Source: Planctomycetia bacterium
GTDB lineage: Bacteria > Planctomycetota > UBA1135 > UBA2386
Direction: 5' to 3'
DNA: 42,999 nucleotides
Assembly: GCA_005776365.1 (NCBI GenBank)
Contig: SXPK01000186.1
Coordinates: 1-42,999 of the forward strand
How positions within the stretch are numbered: position 1 is the stretch's first letter; each line of letters starts with the position of its first letter. Shown here in pieces: positions 17,230 to 25,280 of this stretch. Under the pieces are notes generated by a model. The model saw only the letters and a list, made by a program, of their open reading frames with translations, had not been told where the DNA came from and searched no databases. The translations under genes were made by a program, and so were the position numbers.

Positions 17230-18540
17230 TCAGAACACGCGCACGGCAAGCACGTTCGACGACGACAGCGGCAGCGTGAAGTTGGCAGGATCGAATACGA
17301 CCGTCTGCAGCCAGATCTGACGGCCCGAGCCGACGCCGGTCGGCCCTTGCAGGTTGACGGTCCAAAGCCCGCTCGCGTCGGCGATGCCGATTGCCACTTC
17401 TCCATACGAAGTGAAGTTGTTGCCAAGACCGAGCGAGACGATGCCTGGTGCGACGCTAGGCACGTTGTCGAAAGCGGCGAGCAACAGGTTGTAGCGGCCG
17501 GCGTCTGAGTAGACGCGGAATGGGAACTGCACCTGCGTGTTGAGCACCGGCGGGCCTTCGAACCGCGGCGGGTCGATGCCATTGACCTGGATCACGAAGG
17601 CCTGGCTCGGTCCCGCGCCGCTCTCAACGGTGATTGGCGCCGGACCGATCGCCGGCAGAATCGGTGGCGTCACGCGCAACTGCGTCGACGACAGGACCTG
17701 GAAATTCACCACCGTGCTCCGAAACAGCACGCGAGAAGTCTCGTCGAGGCGTGCGCCCGTCAACGTGATCGCCGGCGTCTGGTAGCTCGGAACGACCGAC
17801 GGCGCAGCGCCGGTGACGACCGGCGGCTGCAGCGATCCATAGGTGCGGCGCAAGACCTCGAGGTCGCCGACACTGAGTTGCGTCCGCTGCCCCATCGTCG
17901 CTTGCTGCGATTGGTTGGGTGGCAAGGCGACGATCGTCGTTGCGCCGTTGATGCCGCCCTCCGTCGCGCCAAAGTGCATCACCGAGGCGAAGTCGTAGGG
18001 CTGGCCGTAGGTGTTGCCCAGCGGCACGAGACTGAACTCGACCGCCCGCGCCGGATCGATGTTGGCCTGCTGCACCTGAACGTAGGTATCGCGATCAGGC
18101 CGCTGGTGCTCGTGCCAGAAGCCAAGCACGTGCATCAACGCGTGAACGACTTCAAAGCGCGTCCCCCAGTTGGCGACGAACAGCGTCTGCATGCCGCCTT
18201 GACGTCCGATCGGAGACGAGTTGATGCTCGCGTCGCGAACCAACACGTAGTCCGTCTGCGTCGAGTGCGGCACGAACTGCACGCGCACGCGCGAGCTGAG
18301 TTCTTGCATCGCCGCAGCCAGACCTTGCGCCATCGCCGGAGTCACGCTCGCGTGCAATGCATAAGGAACGACGCCGTTCTGCCAAGCCTGCCCACCGAAC
18401 AGCCGCGCATGTGGCGACCCTCCAGCCATCAGGACGCATCCTGCATAGGGGCGCAGCAACACCGCGTCATCGACGGCGAGACGTTGCGCAGAAGCGGCAG
18501 CGCAGAGCGCGAGGACACAAGTCGACAGCAGGATGCGCAT
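17230..18540 (-). CDS. Secreted astacin-like (M12A) protein with IPT/TIG domain, catalytic residues lost
   Basis: A 436-residue exported protein with signal MRILLSTCVLALCAAASAQ. Residues about 45-215 have the astacin metallopeptidase layout: WQNGVVPYAL, the zinc helix at 133-151, then the Met-turn SVMHFG at 186-191. The three zinc histidines (133, 137, 143) and the following HExxRPDRD are kept. However, the catalytic Glu of HExxH is Ala134 (HALMH), and the Met-turn Tyr that assists catalysis is Phe190. An IPT/TIG domain follows (about 235-320), then a C-terminal beta domain. By family knowledge the protein should bind zinc but not cleave peptides efficiently, so a binding role is inferred. 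A GACAAT element lies 14 bases upstream. Confidence 0.85.
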   Translation of the reverse strand: MRILLSTCVLALCAAASAQRLAVDDAVLLRPYAGCVLMAGGSPHARLFGGQAWQNGVVPYALHASVTPAMAQGLAAAMQELSSRVRVQFVPHSTQTDYVLVRDASINSSPIGRQGGMQTLFVANWGTRFEVVHALMHVLGFWHEHQRPDRDTYVQVQQANIDPARAVEFSLVPLGNTYGQPYDFASVMHFGATEGGINGATTIVALPPNQSQQATMGQRTQLSVGDLEVLRRTYGSLQPPVVTGAAPSVVPSYQTPAITLTGARLDETSRVLFRSTVVNFQVLSSTQLRVTPPILPAIGPAPITVESGAGPSQAFVIQVNGIDPPRFEGPPVLNTQVQFPFRVYSDAGRYNLLLAAFDNVPSVAPGIVSLGLGNNFTSYGEVAIGIADASGLWTVNLQGPTGVGSGRQIWLQTVVFDPANFTLPLSSSNVLAVRVF

Positions 18541-18554
18541 GGCGAGGGCCGTGG

Positions 18555-18560
18555 ATTGTC
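18555..18560 (-). promoter_or_regulatory. -10-like element of the astacin-like gene
   Basis: GACAAT on the minus strand, 14 bases before the ATG at 18540. Confidence 0.25.
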
Positions 18561-18611
18561 GCCCCGGTCGCCGATGACGCCACCCCCGACGTCGCGTCAT
18601 CTTCCGCGGCT

Positions 18612-19091
18612 CTAGAACCGCGGTCTGAACAGCCGGTCCGCGAAGGCGCTGCCTTTGTGCCGCTCCGCGACGCGGTGCGTTCGACGCATCGCCTCGGCGA
18701 TCGGCAACAGCACCGCAGCATCGGGAACAGGGAGCCAGATCGCGTGCCCCTGATGCGAGTCGATCATGCGGTCGAACTCGAAGGTGTCCTTCGCTTGCTC
18801 GAGTCGGTCCAGCAGCGCCTGATCGAGCAGCACACAGCCCGCCGGCGCGAACTGCTCCCCGCGGCCAAGCAGCGTGTCGACGCTGACGCGAAATAGATCC
18901 GCGAGCTTCAACAGGTCCACGTGGGTAGGGGATCGCGATCCGCCTTCCCAGCGACACACCGCCGACTCATGCACGCCGAGCTTCTTGGCGACCTGATCCT
19001 GGGTCAGGCCGTGGCGCGCCCGCAGTTCGCGAAGCTTGGTCGCCAAGATTCTTGACACTTCCGCGTAGGGGTCGGGTTCAGGAACCAACAT
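18612..19091 (-). CDS. XRE-family HTH transcriptional regulator
   Basis: A 159-residue regulator. A Cro/C1-type helix-turn-helix occupies residues about 13-70 (LRELRARHGLTQDQVAKKLG, VHESAVCRWEGGSRSP, LLKLADLFRVSVDTLLGRG). The C-terminal half (FEFDRMIDSHQGHAIWLPVPDAAVLLPIAEAM) is unassigned and may sense a ligand or form dimers. Start 19091 is preferred over TTG/GTG codons further up because TAGACT ends ten bases upstream of it. It is divergent from the sigma-like gene at 19275 with 183 A/T-richer bases between, so it could control that gene and itself. Confidence 0.85.
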   Translation of the reverse strand: MLVPEPDPYAEVSRILATKLRELRARHGLTQDQVAKKLGVHESAVCRWEGGSRSPTHVDLLKLADLFRVSVDTLLGRGEQFAPAGCVLLDQALLDRLEQAKDTFEFDRMIDSHQGHAIWLPVPDAAVLLPIAEAMRRTHRVAERHKGSAFADRLFRPRF

Positions 19092-19101
19092 GGGACGACC
19101 G

Positions 19102-19107
19102 AGTCTA
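19102..19107 (-). promoter_or_regulatory. -10-like element of the XRE gene
   Basis: TAGACT on the minus strand, ten bases before the ATG at 19091. No clear -35. Confidence 0.3.
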
Positions 19108-19140
19108 GCTGGGAGCGAGTCTGAGGCTACGCCTTGTAAC

Positions 19141-19152
19141 AAAAGAACTTTT
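19141..19152. promoter_or_regulatory. Small palindrome in the divergent regulator intergenic region
   Basis: AAAAG-AA-CTTTT, a perfect five-base inverted repeat with a two-base centre, lies in the gap between the XRE regulator and the sigma-like gene. It is a candidate operator by position only. Confidence 0.25.
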
Positions 19153-19274
19153 ACCATCCTTACGGAACACGAGAACCAGGGACTTTGCCGCCTCCTCCAG
19201 AAGATTCTTCGTCACTATTCTTGACGTTTTGGCATTTCTTCGGCTGAATCCCCCATCCGTGAGGAGCCAAGCCG

Positions 19275-19796
19275 ATGTGGAGTGCCCCGCCTGCTTTTGA
19301 CCCTGCCCGTCTGCTGCGCATCGCCAGCCGAGCCGCCAGCCTGGTGACTCGCAACCCGCTTGTGGTCGAGGAGGCCGCCGAACGCGCCTTGCACCAGCTT
19401 CAGCTCGCGTTTCTGACCGGAACCCCGATCGACCACCCCGAGGCTTGGCTGTGCACCGTTGCCCGCCGCTCGGCCTTGGCGATGCAGCGAAACGCGAGGG
19501 CACGCACGCGGACCATCGAGGAGAAAGACGACGTGCCCGAGCCCGAACCCAACGCGTTCCCTTGGACGAGCGACCGCCTCCGCTGCGCGATCCGCTCCGC
19601 GCTGACGCCGCGCCAGCGCGACGCTCTCGACGCCGCACTGAGCTGCCGCACCACGCGCGAAGCGGCGCGCACCTGCCACATGAACCCGCGCGACTTCCGC
19701 CGCTACCTGGCAGCAATCTCCCGCCGCGCACGTCGACGACTCGATGCCACAGAGGGCAGTGATGGAGCGGCGGCCGCCGCGACGCCTGTCGACTGA
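19275..19796 (+). CDS. Diverged sigma-70/ECF-like sigma factor
   Basis: A 173-residue protein with the two-part layout of an ECF sigma factor. A region-2-like helix bundle (residues about 10-75, with HPEAWLCTVARRSALAMQR resembling the core-binding and -10 segment) is followed by an acidic linker (EEKDDVPEPEPN). A region-4-like HTH comes last (ALTPRQRDALDAALSCRTTREAARTCHM, DFRRYLAAISRRARRRL). Sequence is diverged, so the call is by pattern. GAGGAG precedes the ATG. There is no anti-sigma gene beside it; the divergent XRE regulator is the only visible candidate for its control. Confidence 0.6.
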   Translation: MWSAPPAFDPARLLRIASRAASLVTRNPLVVEEAAERALHQLQLAFLTGTPIDHPEAWLCTVARRSALAMQRNARARTRTIEEKDDVPEPEPNAFPWTSDRLRCAIRSALTPRQRDALDAALSCRTTREAARTCHMNPRDFRRYLAAISRRARRRLDATEGSDGAAAAATPVD

Positions 19797-19835
19797 GTCA
19801 GAATCCGGTGCGTGCCTCGGGCACCGCGCGGCTCT

Positions 19836-19841
19836 AGCCTT
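19836..19841 (+). promoter_or_regulatory. -10-like element of the DUF1080 gene
   Basis: TAGCCT, six bases before the ATG at 19848; predicted leaderless. Confidence 0.35.
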
Positions 19842-19847
19842 GGTCGA

Positions 19848-21053
19848 ATGATCCGGCTCCAACTCGCTGCCTTCGCCTGCTTCATTGCCGTGGCCTCCGC
19901 CGCGGCCCAGTCAAAGGGTTACACCGACACGCCGATGCTGCCCGACGGCAAGTGGCGAGTTCACGACGCAACCCGTCCGCATCCGCAGGTCGTTCTGCCC
20001 GGCTCGGCTACCGACCCGGTCCCGCCACCCAAGGACGCGATTGTCCTGTTCGACGGCAGCGACCTGACGCAGTGGAAGGGGAGCAGCGATGCCGCGAAGT
20101 GGACGGTGGCGGACGGCTGCATGACGGTGAACGGCAGCGGCGACATCCACACCGTGCGCGAGTTCGGCGACTGCCAACTGCACGTCGAATGGGCTTCGCC
20201 GGCGCAGGTCGAAAGCGAGTCCCAAGGCCGCGGCAACAGCGGCGTGTTCTTCTTCGATCGCTACGAGATCCAGGTGCTCGACTCCCACGACAACGTCACC
20301 TACGCGGACGGTCAAGCTGCCTCGATCTACGGGCAGCAGCCGCCGCTGGTCAACGCGTGCCGTCCACCAGGCGAATGGCAGACCTTCGACATCGTGTTCC
20401 GCGCGCCGAAGTTCGGCCCCGAAGGCGGTCTGCTTGCACCAGCTCGCGTGACGATGTTCCACAACGGCGTCCTCGCGCATCTCGACCGGCCGATGTGGGG
20501 AGCTACCGCGCATCGCACATTGCCTAGCTACAAGGCGCACGATGCGAGAGGTCCGATTCGTTTGCAGGACCACGGCAACCCAGTCCGTTTCCGCAACATC
20601 TGGGTGCGCGAACTCGACCTGACGGGAACGCCGCCAGCGCCGACGCCGGGCGGCGCCAGTTTCGAGCCCAAGAAGTCGATGGACCAATCGATCGCCGATG
20701 TGATGGGCCGCACCGAGATCATCGACGATGCCATCGTCGTGCAGCACGTGCTGGTGTCATTCAAAGGCGCGCCGCGCATGACCACGATCACGCGCAGCAA
20801 GGACGACGCGCGCCTGTCCGCCGAGAAGATCTGGTCGAAGGCGACCAGCGGCGCGGACTTCGCAGGCTTGATGAAAGCGCACAGCGACGACACGGGTCCG
20901 GGCGAGTATCCGATGACAAAGGCCACCCGCTCGCAAATGGTCCGCGGCTTCGGCGACGTCGCCTACCGCCTGCGGATCGGCGAGATCGGCGTCGCGCCAT
21001 GGGACGCAGCCGGCAGCCCCTACGGCTGGCACGTCATCAAGCGCATCAAGTGA
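19848..21053 (+). CDS. Secreted DUF1080 (3-keto-disaccharide hydrolase) protein fused to a parvulin-type PPIase domain
   Basis: A 401-residue exported protein (signal MIRLQLAAFACFIAVASAAAQ). Residues about 65-265 are a DUF1080/laminin-G-like domain: IVLFDGSDLTQWKG, ADGCMTVNGSGDIHT, GRGNSGVFFFDRYEIQVLDS, PPGEWQTFDIVFRAP, GPIRLQDHGNPVRFRNIWV. Members hydrolyse 3-keto-glycosides. After a Pro-rich linker, residues about 300-401 match the PpiC/parvulin rotamase fold (VQHVLVSFKGAP, SAEKIWSKATSGADFAGLMKA, HSDDTGPG, RLRIGEIGVAPWDAAGSPYGWHVIKRI). The combination on one chain is unusual. The start is fixed by the signal peptide and a TAGCCT element six bases upstream. Confidence 0.88.
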   Translation: MIRLQLAAFACFIAVASAAAQSKGYTDTPMLPDGKWRVHDATRPHPQVVLPGSATDPVPPPKDAIVLFDGSDLTQWKGSSDAAKWTVADGCMTVNGSGDIHTVREFGDCQLHVEWASPAQVESESQGRGNSGVFFFDRYEIQVLDSHDNVTYADGQAASIYGQQPPLVNACRPPGEWQTFDIVFRAPKFGPEGGLLAPARVTMFHNGVLAHLDRPMWGATAHRTLPSYKAHDARGPIRLQDHGNPVRFRNIWVRELDLTGTPPAPTPGGASFEPKKSMDQSIADVMGRTEIIDDAIVVQHVLVSFKGAPRMTTITRSKDDARLSAEKIWSKATSGADFAGLMKAHSDDTGPGEYPMTKATRSQMVRGFGDVAYRLRIGEIGVAPWDAAGSPYGWHVIKRIK

Positions 21054-21068
21054 CGCCGGGAGCCGGCT

Positions 21069-21713
21069 TCAGGTCGGCTTCAGTAACAGCTCACCTGTCG
21101 ACAGCCATCGCTCGACGGCGAGCAGTTCGTCGTGGCAGGGCACGTGAACGTGGCGAGGCACTCGACGAACGCGCGAGTCATCGCGCGAAAAGGGCGGCGG
21201 TGGATCGACCGACCACAAGGCGCTGGCGGCGCGCGGCGTCATGGCGAAGAAGATGAGCTCGGGCTCGGGCAACTCTTCATGCCACCCGACAAGGCGATCG
21301 GTGACGTCGTTCAGCAGCAACTGCCAGTTCTGCAAGCGCAGCCGCGATCCGTAGCGCGACTTGCCCTTCGTCCTTTGGTGCGTCACCTGCGCCTTGCCGT
21401 TGCCGCGCACGACGTAGCGCTTGGCTGCCTTATGGCGCACCAGCGCGTCGCCATCCCAGTAGCCCATCGCCATCGCGCCATACTGCAACAGAACGACTTC
21501 GTGTCGGAGCGGCAACAACGAGGCTCGTGCGAGATAGGCCGCGGCGCTCTCGCCCGGCCTCGCGTCCTCGAACACGGCTGGGAGGAGAAGTCGTGGCGCG
21601 AAGGGCTCGCCCTCCGCCACAAAGCAGCGACCGGCGGAGTCGGCCAACGAGCGCGGATATGCCGCGACAAAGTCGGTCAACTGCTCCTCGGCGTCCGCAC
21701 TACAAAAGCGCAT
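21069..21713 (-). CDS. Vms1/ANKZF1 (VLRF1)-like peptidyl-tRNA hydrolase
   Basis: A 214-residue cytosolic protein. The central part (residues about 72-140) matches the VLRF1 fold of Vms1/ANKZF1, an eRF1-like release factor that frees nascent chains from stalled 60S/50S-peptidyl-tRNA complexes. Seen features are VVLLQYGAMAMGYWDGDAL, HKAAKRYVVRG, a catalytic-loop GKAQ with Gln109, then a basic helix TKGKSRYGSRLRLQN. The RY-V-R and GxxQ pattern mirrors the eukaryotic HRYTVR and G-[ST]-[AS]-Q loop. No zinc finger or ankyrin repeats are present. GACAAT lies six bases upstream of the ATG. Its role in bacterial ribosome rescue is inferred from the family. Confidence 0.7.
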   Translation of the reverse strand: MRFCSADAEEQLTDFVAAYPRSLADSAGRCFVAEGEPFAPRLLLPAVFEDARPGESAAAYLARASLLPLRHEVVLLQYGAMAMGYWDGDALVRHKAAKRYVVRGNGKAQVTHQRTKGKSRYGSRLRLQNWQLLLNDVTDRLVGWHEELPEPELIFFAMTPRAASALWSVDPPPPFSRDDSRVRRVPRHVHVPCHDELLAVERWLSTGELLLKPT

Positions 21714-21719
21714 GGTTGG

Positions 21720-21725
21720 ATTGTC
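21720..21725 (-). promoter_or_regulatory. -10-like element of the VLRF1-like gene
   Basis: GACAAT on the minus strand, six bases before the ATG at 21713. Confidence 0.3.
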
Positions 21726-21908
21726 GCACGGCGGCTGCCATCACAACGCATCGAGTTCACCTGACCCTTCGACCAGGTGACCCAGCGCTCCAGACGACGC
21801 TGCTGCCTTCCCACTGGTTCTTCGCGTCCCTTGGGTCATGCGTCGCACGTCGTCGCGACACGAGCAAACATGAGCGACGAGACAGACGCGCAGGCCCGCA
21901 GATCGAGG

Positions 21909-21914
21909 TAGCAT
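21909..21914 (+). promoter_or_regulatory. -10-like element of the ferredoxin-NADP reductase gene
   Basis: TAGCAT, seven bases before the ATG at 21922; predicted leaderless. Confidence 0.35.
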
Positions 21915-21921
21915 CGACGGA

Positions 21922-23325
21922 ATGACCCAGGGCCTCGGCAGCGGCAATCTCCCGATCCGCGTCTGCACGGTCGGTTCGGGCCCGTCGGCGTTCTACGCCG
22001 TCGAGGCGTTGCTGAAGGCAAGCGGACTCGACGTGCGCGTCGACATGTTCGAGCGCCTGCCGACTCCCTTCGGCCTGGTTCGCGGCGGCGTCGCGCCGGA
22101 CCACCAGAAGATCAAGTCGGTCAGTAAGGTCTACGACAAGATCGCGGAGGACCCGCGCTTCCGCTTCTTCGGCAACGTGCGCATCGGCAAGGACCTCACG
22201 ATCGAGCAGCTCGAACGCAGCTACCATGCGATCGTCTGGGCCATCGGCTGCGAGAGCGACAATCGCCTCGGCGTGCCTGGCGAGGACCTCGCTGGCGTTT
22301 GCTCCGCGACCGAGTTCGTCGGCTGGTACAACGGTCACCCCGACTTTCGCGATCGCACCTTCGATCTCCAGCGGTCGCGACGCGTCGCTGTCGTTGGCAA
22401 TGGCAACGTCGCGATGGACTGCTCGCGCATCCTGCTGCAGAGCGCCGATCGACTCGCCGACACGGACATCGCCGACCATGCCCTAGCCACGCTGCGCCAG
22501 AGTTCCGTGACCGAAGTCGTGCTGCTCGGTCGCCGCGGACCAGCTCAAGCGGCGTTCTCGCCCAAGGAGATCGAAGAAATCGCCGAGTTGCCAGACGTGG
22601 ACGTCGCAGTCAGCGCGGAGGACGCGCACGTCGACGAGCATTCGGCCAAGTGGCTCGAGACCCAGGCGCGCAGCGCGCAGCGAAGCGTCAAGTTCTTGCA
22701 GGAGTGCGCAGCCCGCGGCCCTCAAGACCGCAAGAAGCGACTGACTTGCCGCTTCCTCGTCGCGCCGGTTGCGTTCGAAGGCGACGGCGGCCGCGTCCGC
22801 GCAATCACGTTGCAGCACGCCGCCCTCGATCTCGACAAGGATGGCACTCCACGCGCGCGACCGATCGACCGCTTCACGACCCTAGAAGTCGACCTCGTGC
22901 TGAAGGCAGTCGGCTACCGCGGCGTGCCGCTACCTGGTCTCGCCTTCGACGATCGACGCGGCATCATCGCCAACCTCGATGGGCGCGTGCTGGACCGAGT
23001 CGGCGGCGCGGCGCGCAGGGGGCACTACGTCGTCGGTTGGGCGAAGCGGGGGCCAACCGGTTTGGTCGGCACCAACAGCCCAGACAGCAAAGCTACGGTC
23101 GAACAGCTGCTACAAGACGTCCGCGCCGCCACGACACTTGCGCCGACTGTGGAAGGCGGCGCGGAGAAGGCGCTGCGTGCCGCCAATCTCGACTTCGTGA
23201 CCTGGCAAGACTGGCAGCGGCTCGATGCGCATGAACGCGCGCAAGGTCAAGATCGCGGCAAGGTCCGGCACAAGGAGCCTGACGTCGCCGCGTTGCTCCA
23301 GGCAGTTCGCGCCCTGCGCAAGTAG
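21922..23325 (+). CDS. fprA: FAD-dependent ferredoxin/adrenodoxin-type NADP+ reductase (FprA-like)
   Basis: A 467-residue cytosolic flavoprotein of the adrenodoxin-reductase/FprA family, which moves electrons between NADPH and ferredoxins. The FAD-binding glycine motif is VGSGPSAFYAVEAL (residues about 17-30). The family signature PTPFGLVRGGVAPDHQKIK follows. The NADP-binding motif is VAVVGNGNVAMDCSRIL, with the characteristic LLGRRGPAQAAFSPKEIEE. The C-terminal GWAKRGPTGLVGTNSPDSKATV contributes to FAD and NADP contacts. Length fits the family. No ferredoxin gene is nearby, so the partner is unknown. Confidence 0.95.
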   Translation: MTQGLGSGNLPIRVCTVGSGPSAFYAVEALLKASGLDVRVDMFERLPTPFGLVRGGVAPDHQKIKSVSKVYDKIAEDPRFRFFGNVRIGKDLTIEQLERSYHAIVWAIGCESDNRLGVPGEDLAGVCSATEFVGWYNGHPDFRDRTFDLQRSRRVAVVGNGNVAMDCSRILLQSADRLADTDIADHALATLRQSSVTEVVLLGRRGPAQAAFSPKEIEEIAELPDVDVAVSAEDAHVDEHSAKWLETQARSAQRSVKFLQECAARGPQDRKKRLTCRFLVAPVAFEGDGGRVRAITLQHAALDLDKDGTPRARPIDRFTTLEVDLVLKAVGYRGVPLPGLAFDDRRGIIANLDGRVLDRVGGAARRGHYVVGWAKRGPTGLVGTNSPDSKATVEQLLQDVRAATTLAPTVEGGAEKALRAANLDFVTWQDWQRLDAHERAQGQDRGKVRHKEPDVAALLQAVRALRK

Positions 23326-23645
23326 CCAAATGCCAGAAGGCGGCCATGCCGCCTTGCACTGCGTCGGGGACACGCAACGGCGCCACCCCCTGACTTCGAT
23401 CTCCGCGGCCCGCCGTCTCGCCCTATGTCAGCTCCCCGCTGCGTTGCCTCAAACCAATGAGTGCACAGCAGTGAGTTCACCAGCGGTCTGCGCGCGAGAC
23501 CGGGCACCGAAATCCTGGAGCCGAGAGCGAGTTGGCAGCGAGATCCGAGGTCGCTGCGAAGAACTCGCATCGAGGCGACCGGATTCGGAGTCGGGCGTCC
23601 GCGCGATTGCCTCGTGAGGTCACGGCCAGCAACACAGACCCTGTC
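23326..23645. other. Intergenic region without a recognisable gene
   Basis: 320 bases between fprA and the CBS gene. No convincing coding frame, tRNA or terminator was found. It contains a short motif (TTGCCTCAAAC at 23444) that recurs near 32007. Confidence 0.4.
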
Positions 23646-24137
23646 ATGGACATCGCCGATCTCGCGTTCGCACCCGACCTCATCCTGAGCGCCGGCTCGC
23701 CCTTGCTCGCAGCCGTGCAACAGATGCGAACAAGAGGAATCGAATGTGCCCCGGTGATCGACGCGCAAGAGCGCCTCGTCGGCGAACTTCGCATCCGGCG
23801 CGCCGCCGATTCGCTGCAGCACAGTTACGCGCACAACGGCCCGGTACTCGTCGGCAGCGCGATGGCATGGGACGTCCAGACGGTGTGCTCGCGCACATCG
23901 CCGCGCGCTGCCCAGAACAGGATGCAGCAGCGCAAACTCGAATCGGTCTATGTCGTCAGCAGCGAGCTGCGACTCTTGGGAGTTCTGCTGCGGACTCATC
24001 TCGACAGAGCAGCCGCCGGCTGCGAAGGGTGCCCGAGCGATCCGAGCCAGCACGGGAACTGCCGCGGCCGCTGGTGTCGCCATGCTGGCTTCTGCGCCAA
24101 CGCTGACAAGCCGAGTGACGCGGCGAACAGCGCATGA
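23646..24137 (+). CDS. CBS-domain-like protein
   Basis: A 163-residue protein starting at ATG 23646. The N-terminal 115 residues look like a tandem CBS (Bateman) module: SPLLAAVQQMRTRGIECAPVIDAQERLVGELRIRRAAD is a classic CBS half. RMQQRKLESVYVVSSELRLLGVLLRTHL is the second half, with a shortened middle. Such modules bind adenine nucleotides and usually regulate a partner. The C-terminal 45 residues are Cys/Gly-rich (CEGCPSDPSQHGNC, CRHAGFC) and could bind metal. No Shine-Dalgarno is evident. It precedes the nos region by 1.1 kb with no evident link. Confidence 0.6.
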   Translation: MDIADLAFAPDLILSAGSPLLAAVQQMRTRGIECAPVIDAQERLVGELRIRRAADSLQHSYAHNGPVLVGSAMAWDVQTVCSRTSPRAAQNRMQQRKLESVYVVSSELRLLGVLLRTHLDRAAAGCEGCPSDPSQHGNCRGRWCRHAGFCANADKPSDAANSA

Positions 24138-25280
24138 TCGAGCCACAACGAAGGCGGCTCGCAGTGATCATGGTCTGGGTGCCCGCCAAGGGACGGCTGC
24201 GTCGCGGGTCCGCTGCACAATCCCGAGGTCGCGATGGGCGCGCGGTCCTGGTCCTCAAGTCGGATCGTTCGACTCGGCTCGCAGTCACTCAATGAGCCCA
24301 CGTTGGGCGCGTGTTCATCGCTCGCGAGCGAGCACGCATAGAGGCGCAACGTTGCGAGCCCTTGGCTGTGGATGACGAAAGGATCACGCGAGATGCGGCT
24401 AAGCACTTCGCCCCATCGCTCTGCCAAGTGGACTGAAGGCAGTCGCAACGAACGAATGCTCGGGAGCCGCCGACGCGAAGCATCCACTTCGAGCAATCCT
24501 GGCCGTCGTTCCAGTGCGAATGCCGCACATAGGCCCAAGCACTTCCACTGAGAACTCGCGATGCATCGCAGCTGCAACGCGCAACACAACGAGATGCCTC
24601 GGCACCACAGATGGGCTGACAAGAGATTCAGGGCCTCGAGTCCTCACGCACCGTCCCGAATCGACGAAGTGCGCGAAACAAGGACTTCGGCGCCAGCGTT
24701 GCGCGACTGACCACTCCAGCATCCTGCGCTTCCGACAATCCGTTGTGACGATGGCAACCCGACCTGGCTACGAACTTCTGCTGCGCATCGCGCGGGATGT
24801 TCGTTGTGCACTGCCGACGCAGAGTCAGCAGCGGCGACTGGGCGAGATCCATCGCTGCGGTGCGCCGCTTGGTGATGCAGCAAGGCCATTGCGCATCGTC
24901 GTCGGCGAACTAGGGCCCGTCACTGCCTTCGAACTCATGCCCGCGTCGCTCGGGCTTTGCTGGGTTCTCGTCACAAAGCCGCGGCTCGCCACGATTCGTG
25001 CGAACCAGGCGCCGGTCTTGTGCGCAGTGAATTGCGCGCCCTTCAGCGCGTTGTCGTTGACCACATCGAGAAGAGCACAAAGCGGCACTCGCGGACCTTC
25101 GCGCAATCGCCACCGAGCTACACGCAGCCCATCGACGCATGCGCGTCATGGCGAGCGAGTCTTCTCGGCAGCGAGGCGCTCGAGCGGAGTCTGCCGCAAC
25201 CCATCTACATCGAGACCGCGCACGGAACGCGCGCGTGCCCTCGAACTGAATCAACCACCGTCGCACCGAAGGAAGTGCTT
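24138..25280. other. 1.1-kb region upstream of the nos operon with no confident gene
   Basis: Several overlapping frames are open on both strands (for example 24514-25284 plus, 23996-24622 minus). Their translations are rich in Arg, Ser, Cys and His without domain-like order, as in non-coding GC-rich DNA. Composition is slightly less GC-rich than neighbouring genes. It may hold a decayed gene and must contain the nos promoter. No tRNA or tandem repeat was seen. Confidence 0.45.
25241..25254 (+). promoter_or_regulatory. Weak FNR-like half-conserved palindrome upstream of the nos operon
   Basis: TCGAACTGAATCAA matches eight of the ten defined positions of TTGAT-N4-ATCAA. It ends 26 bases before the cytochrome ATG, close for a class II activator site, so this is only a candidate. 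Confidence 0.2.
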
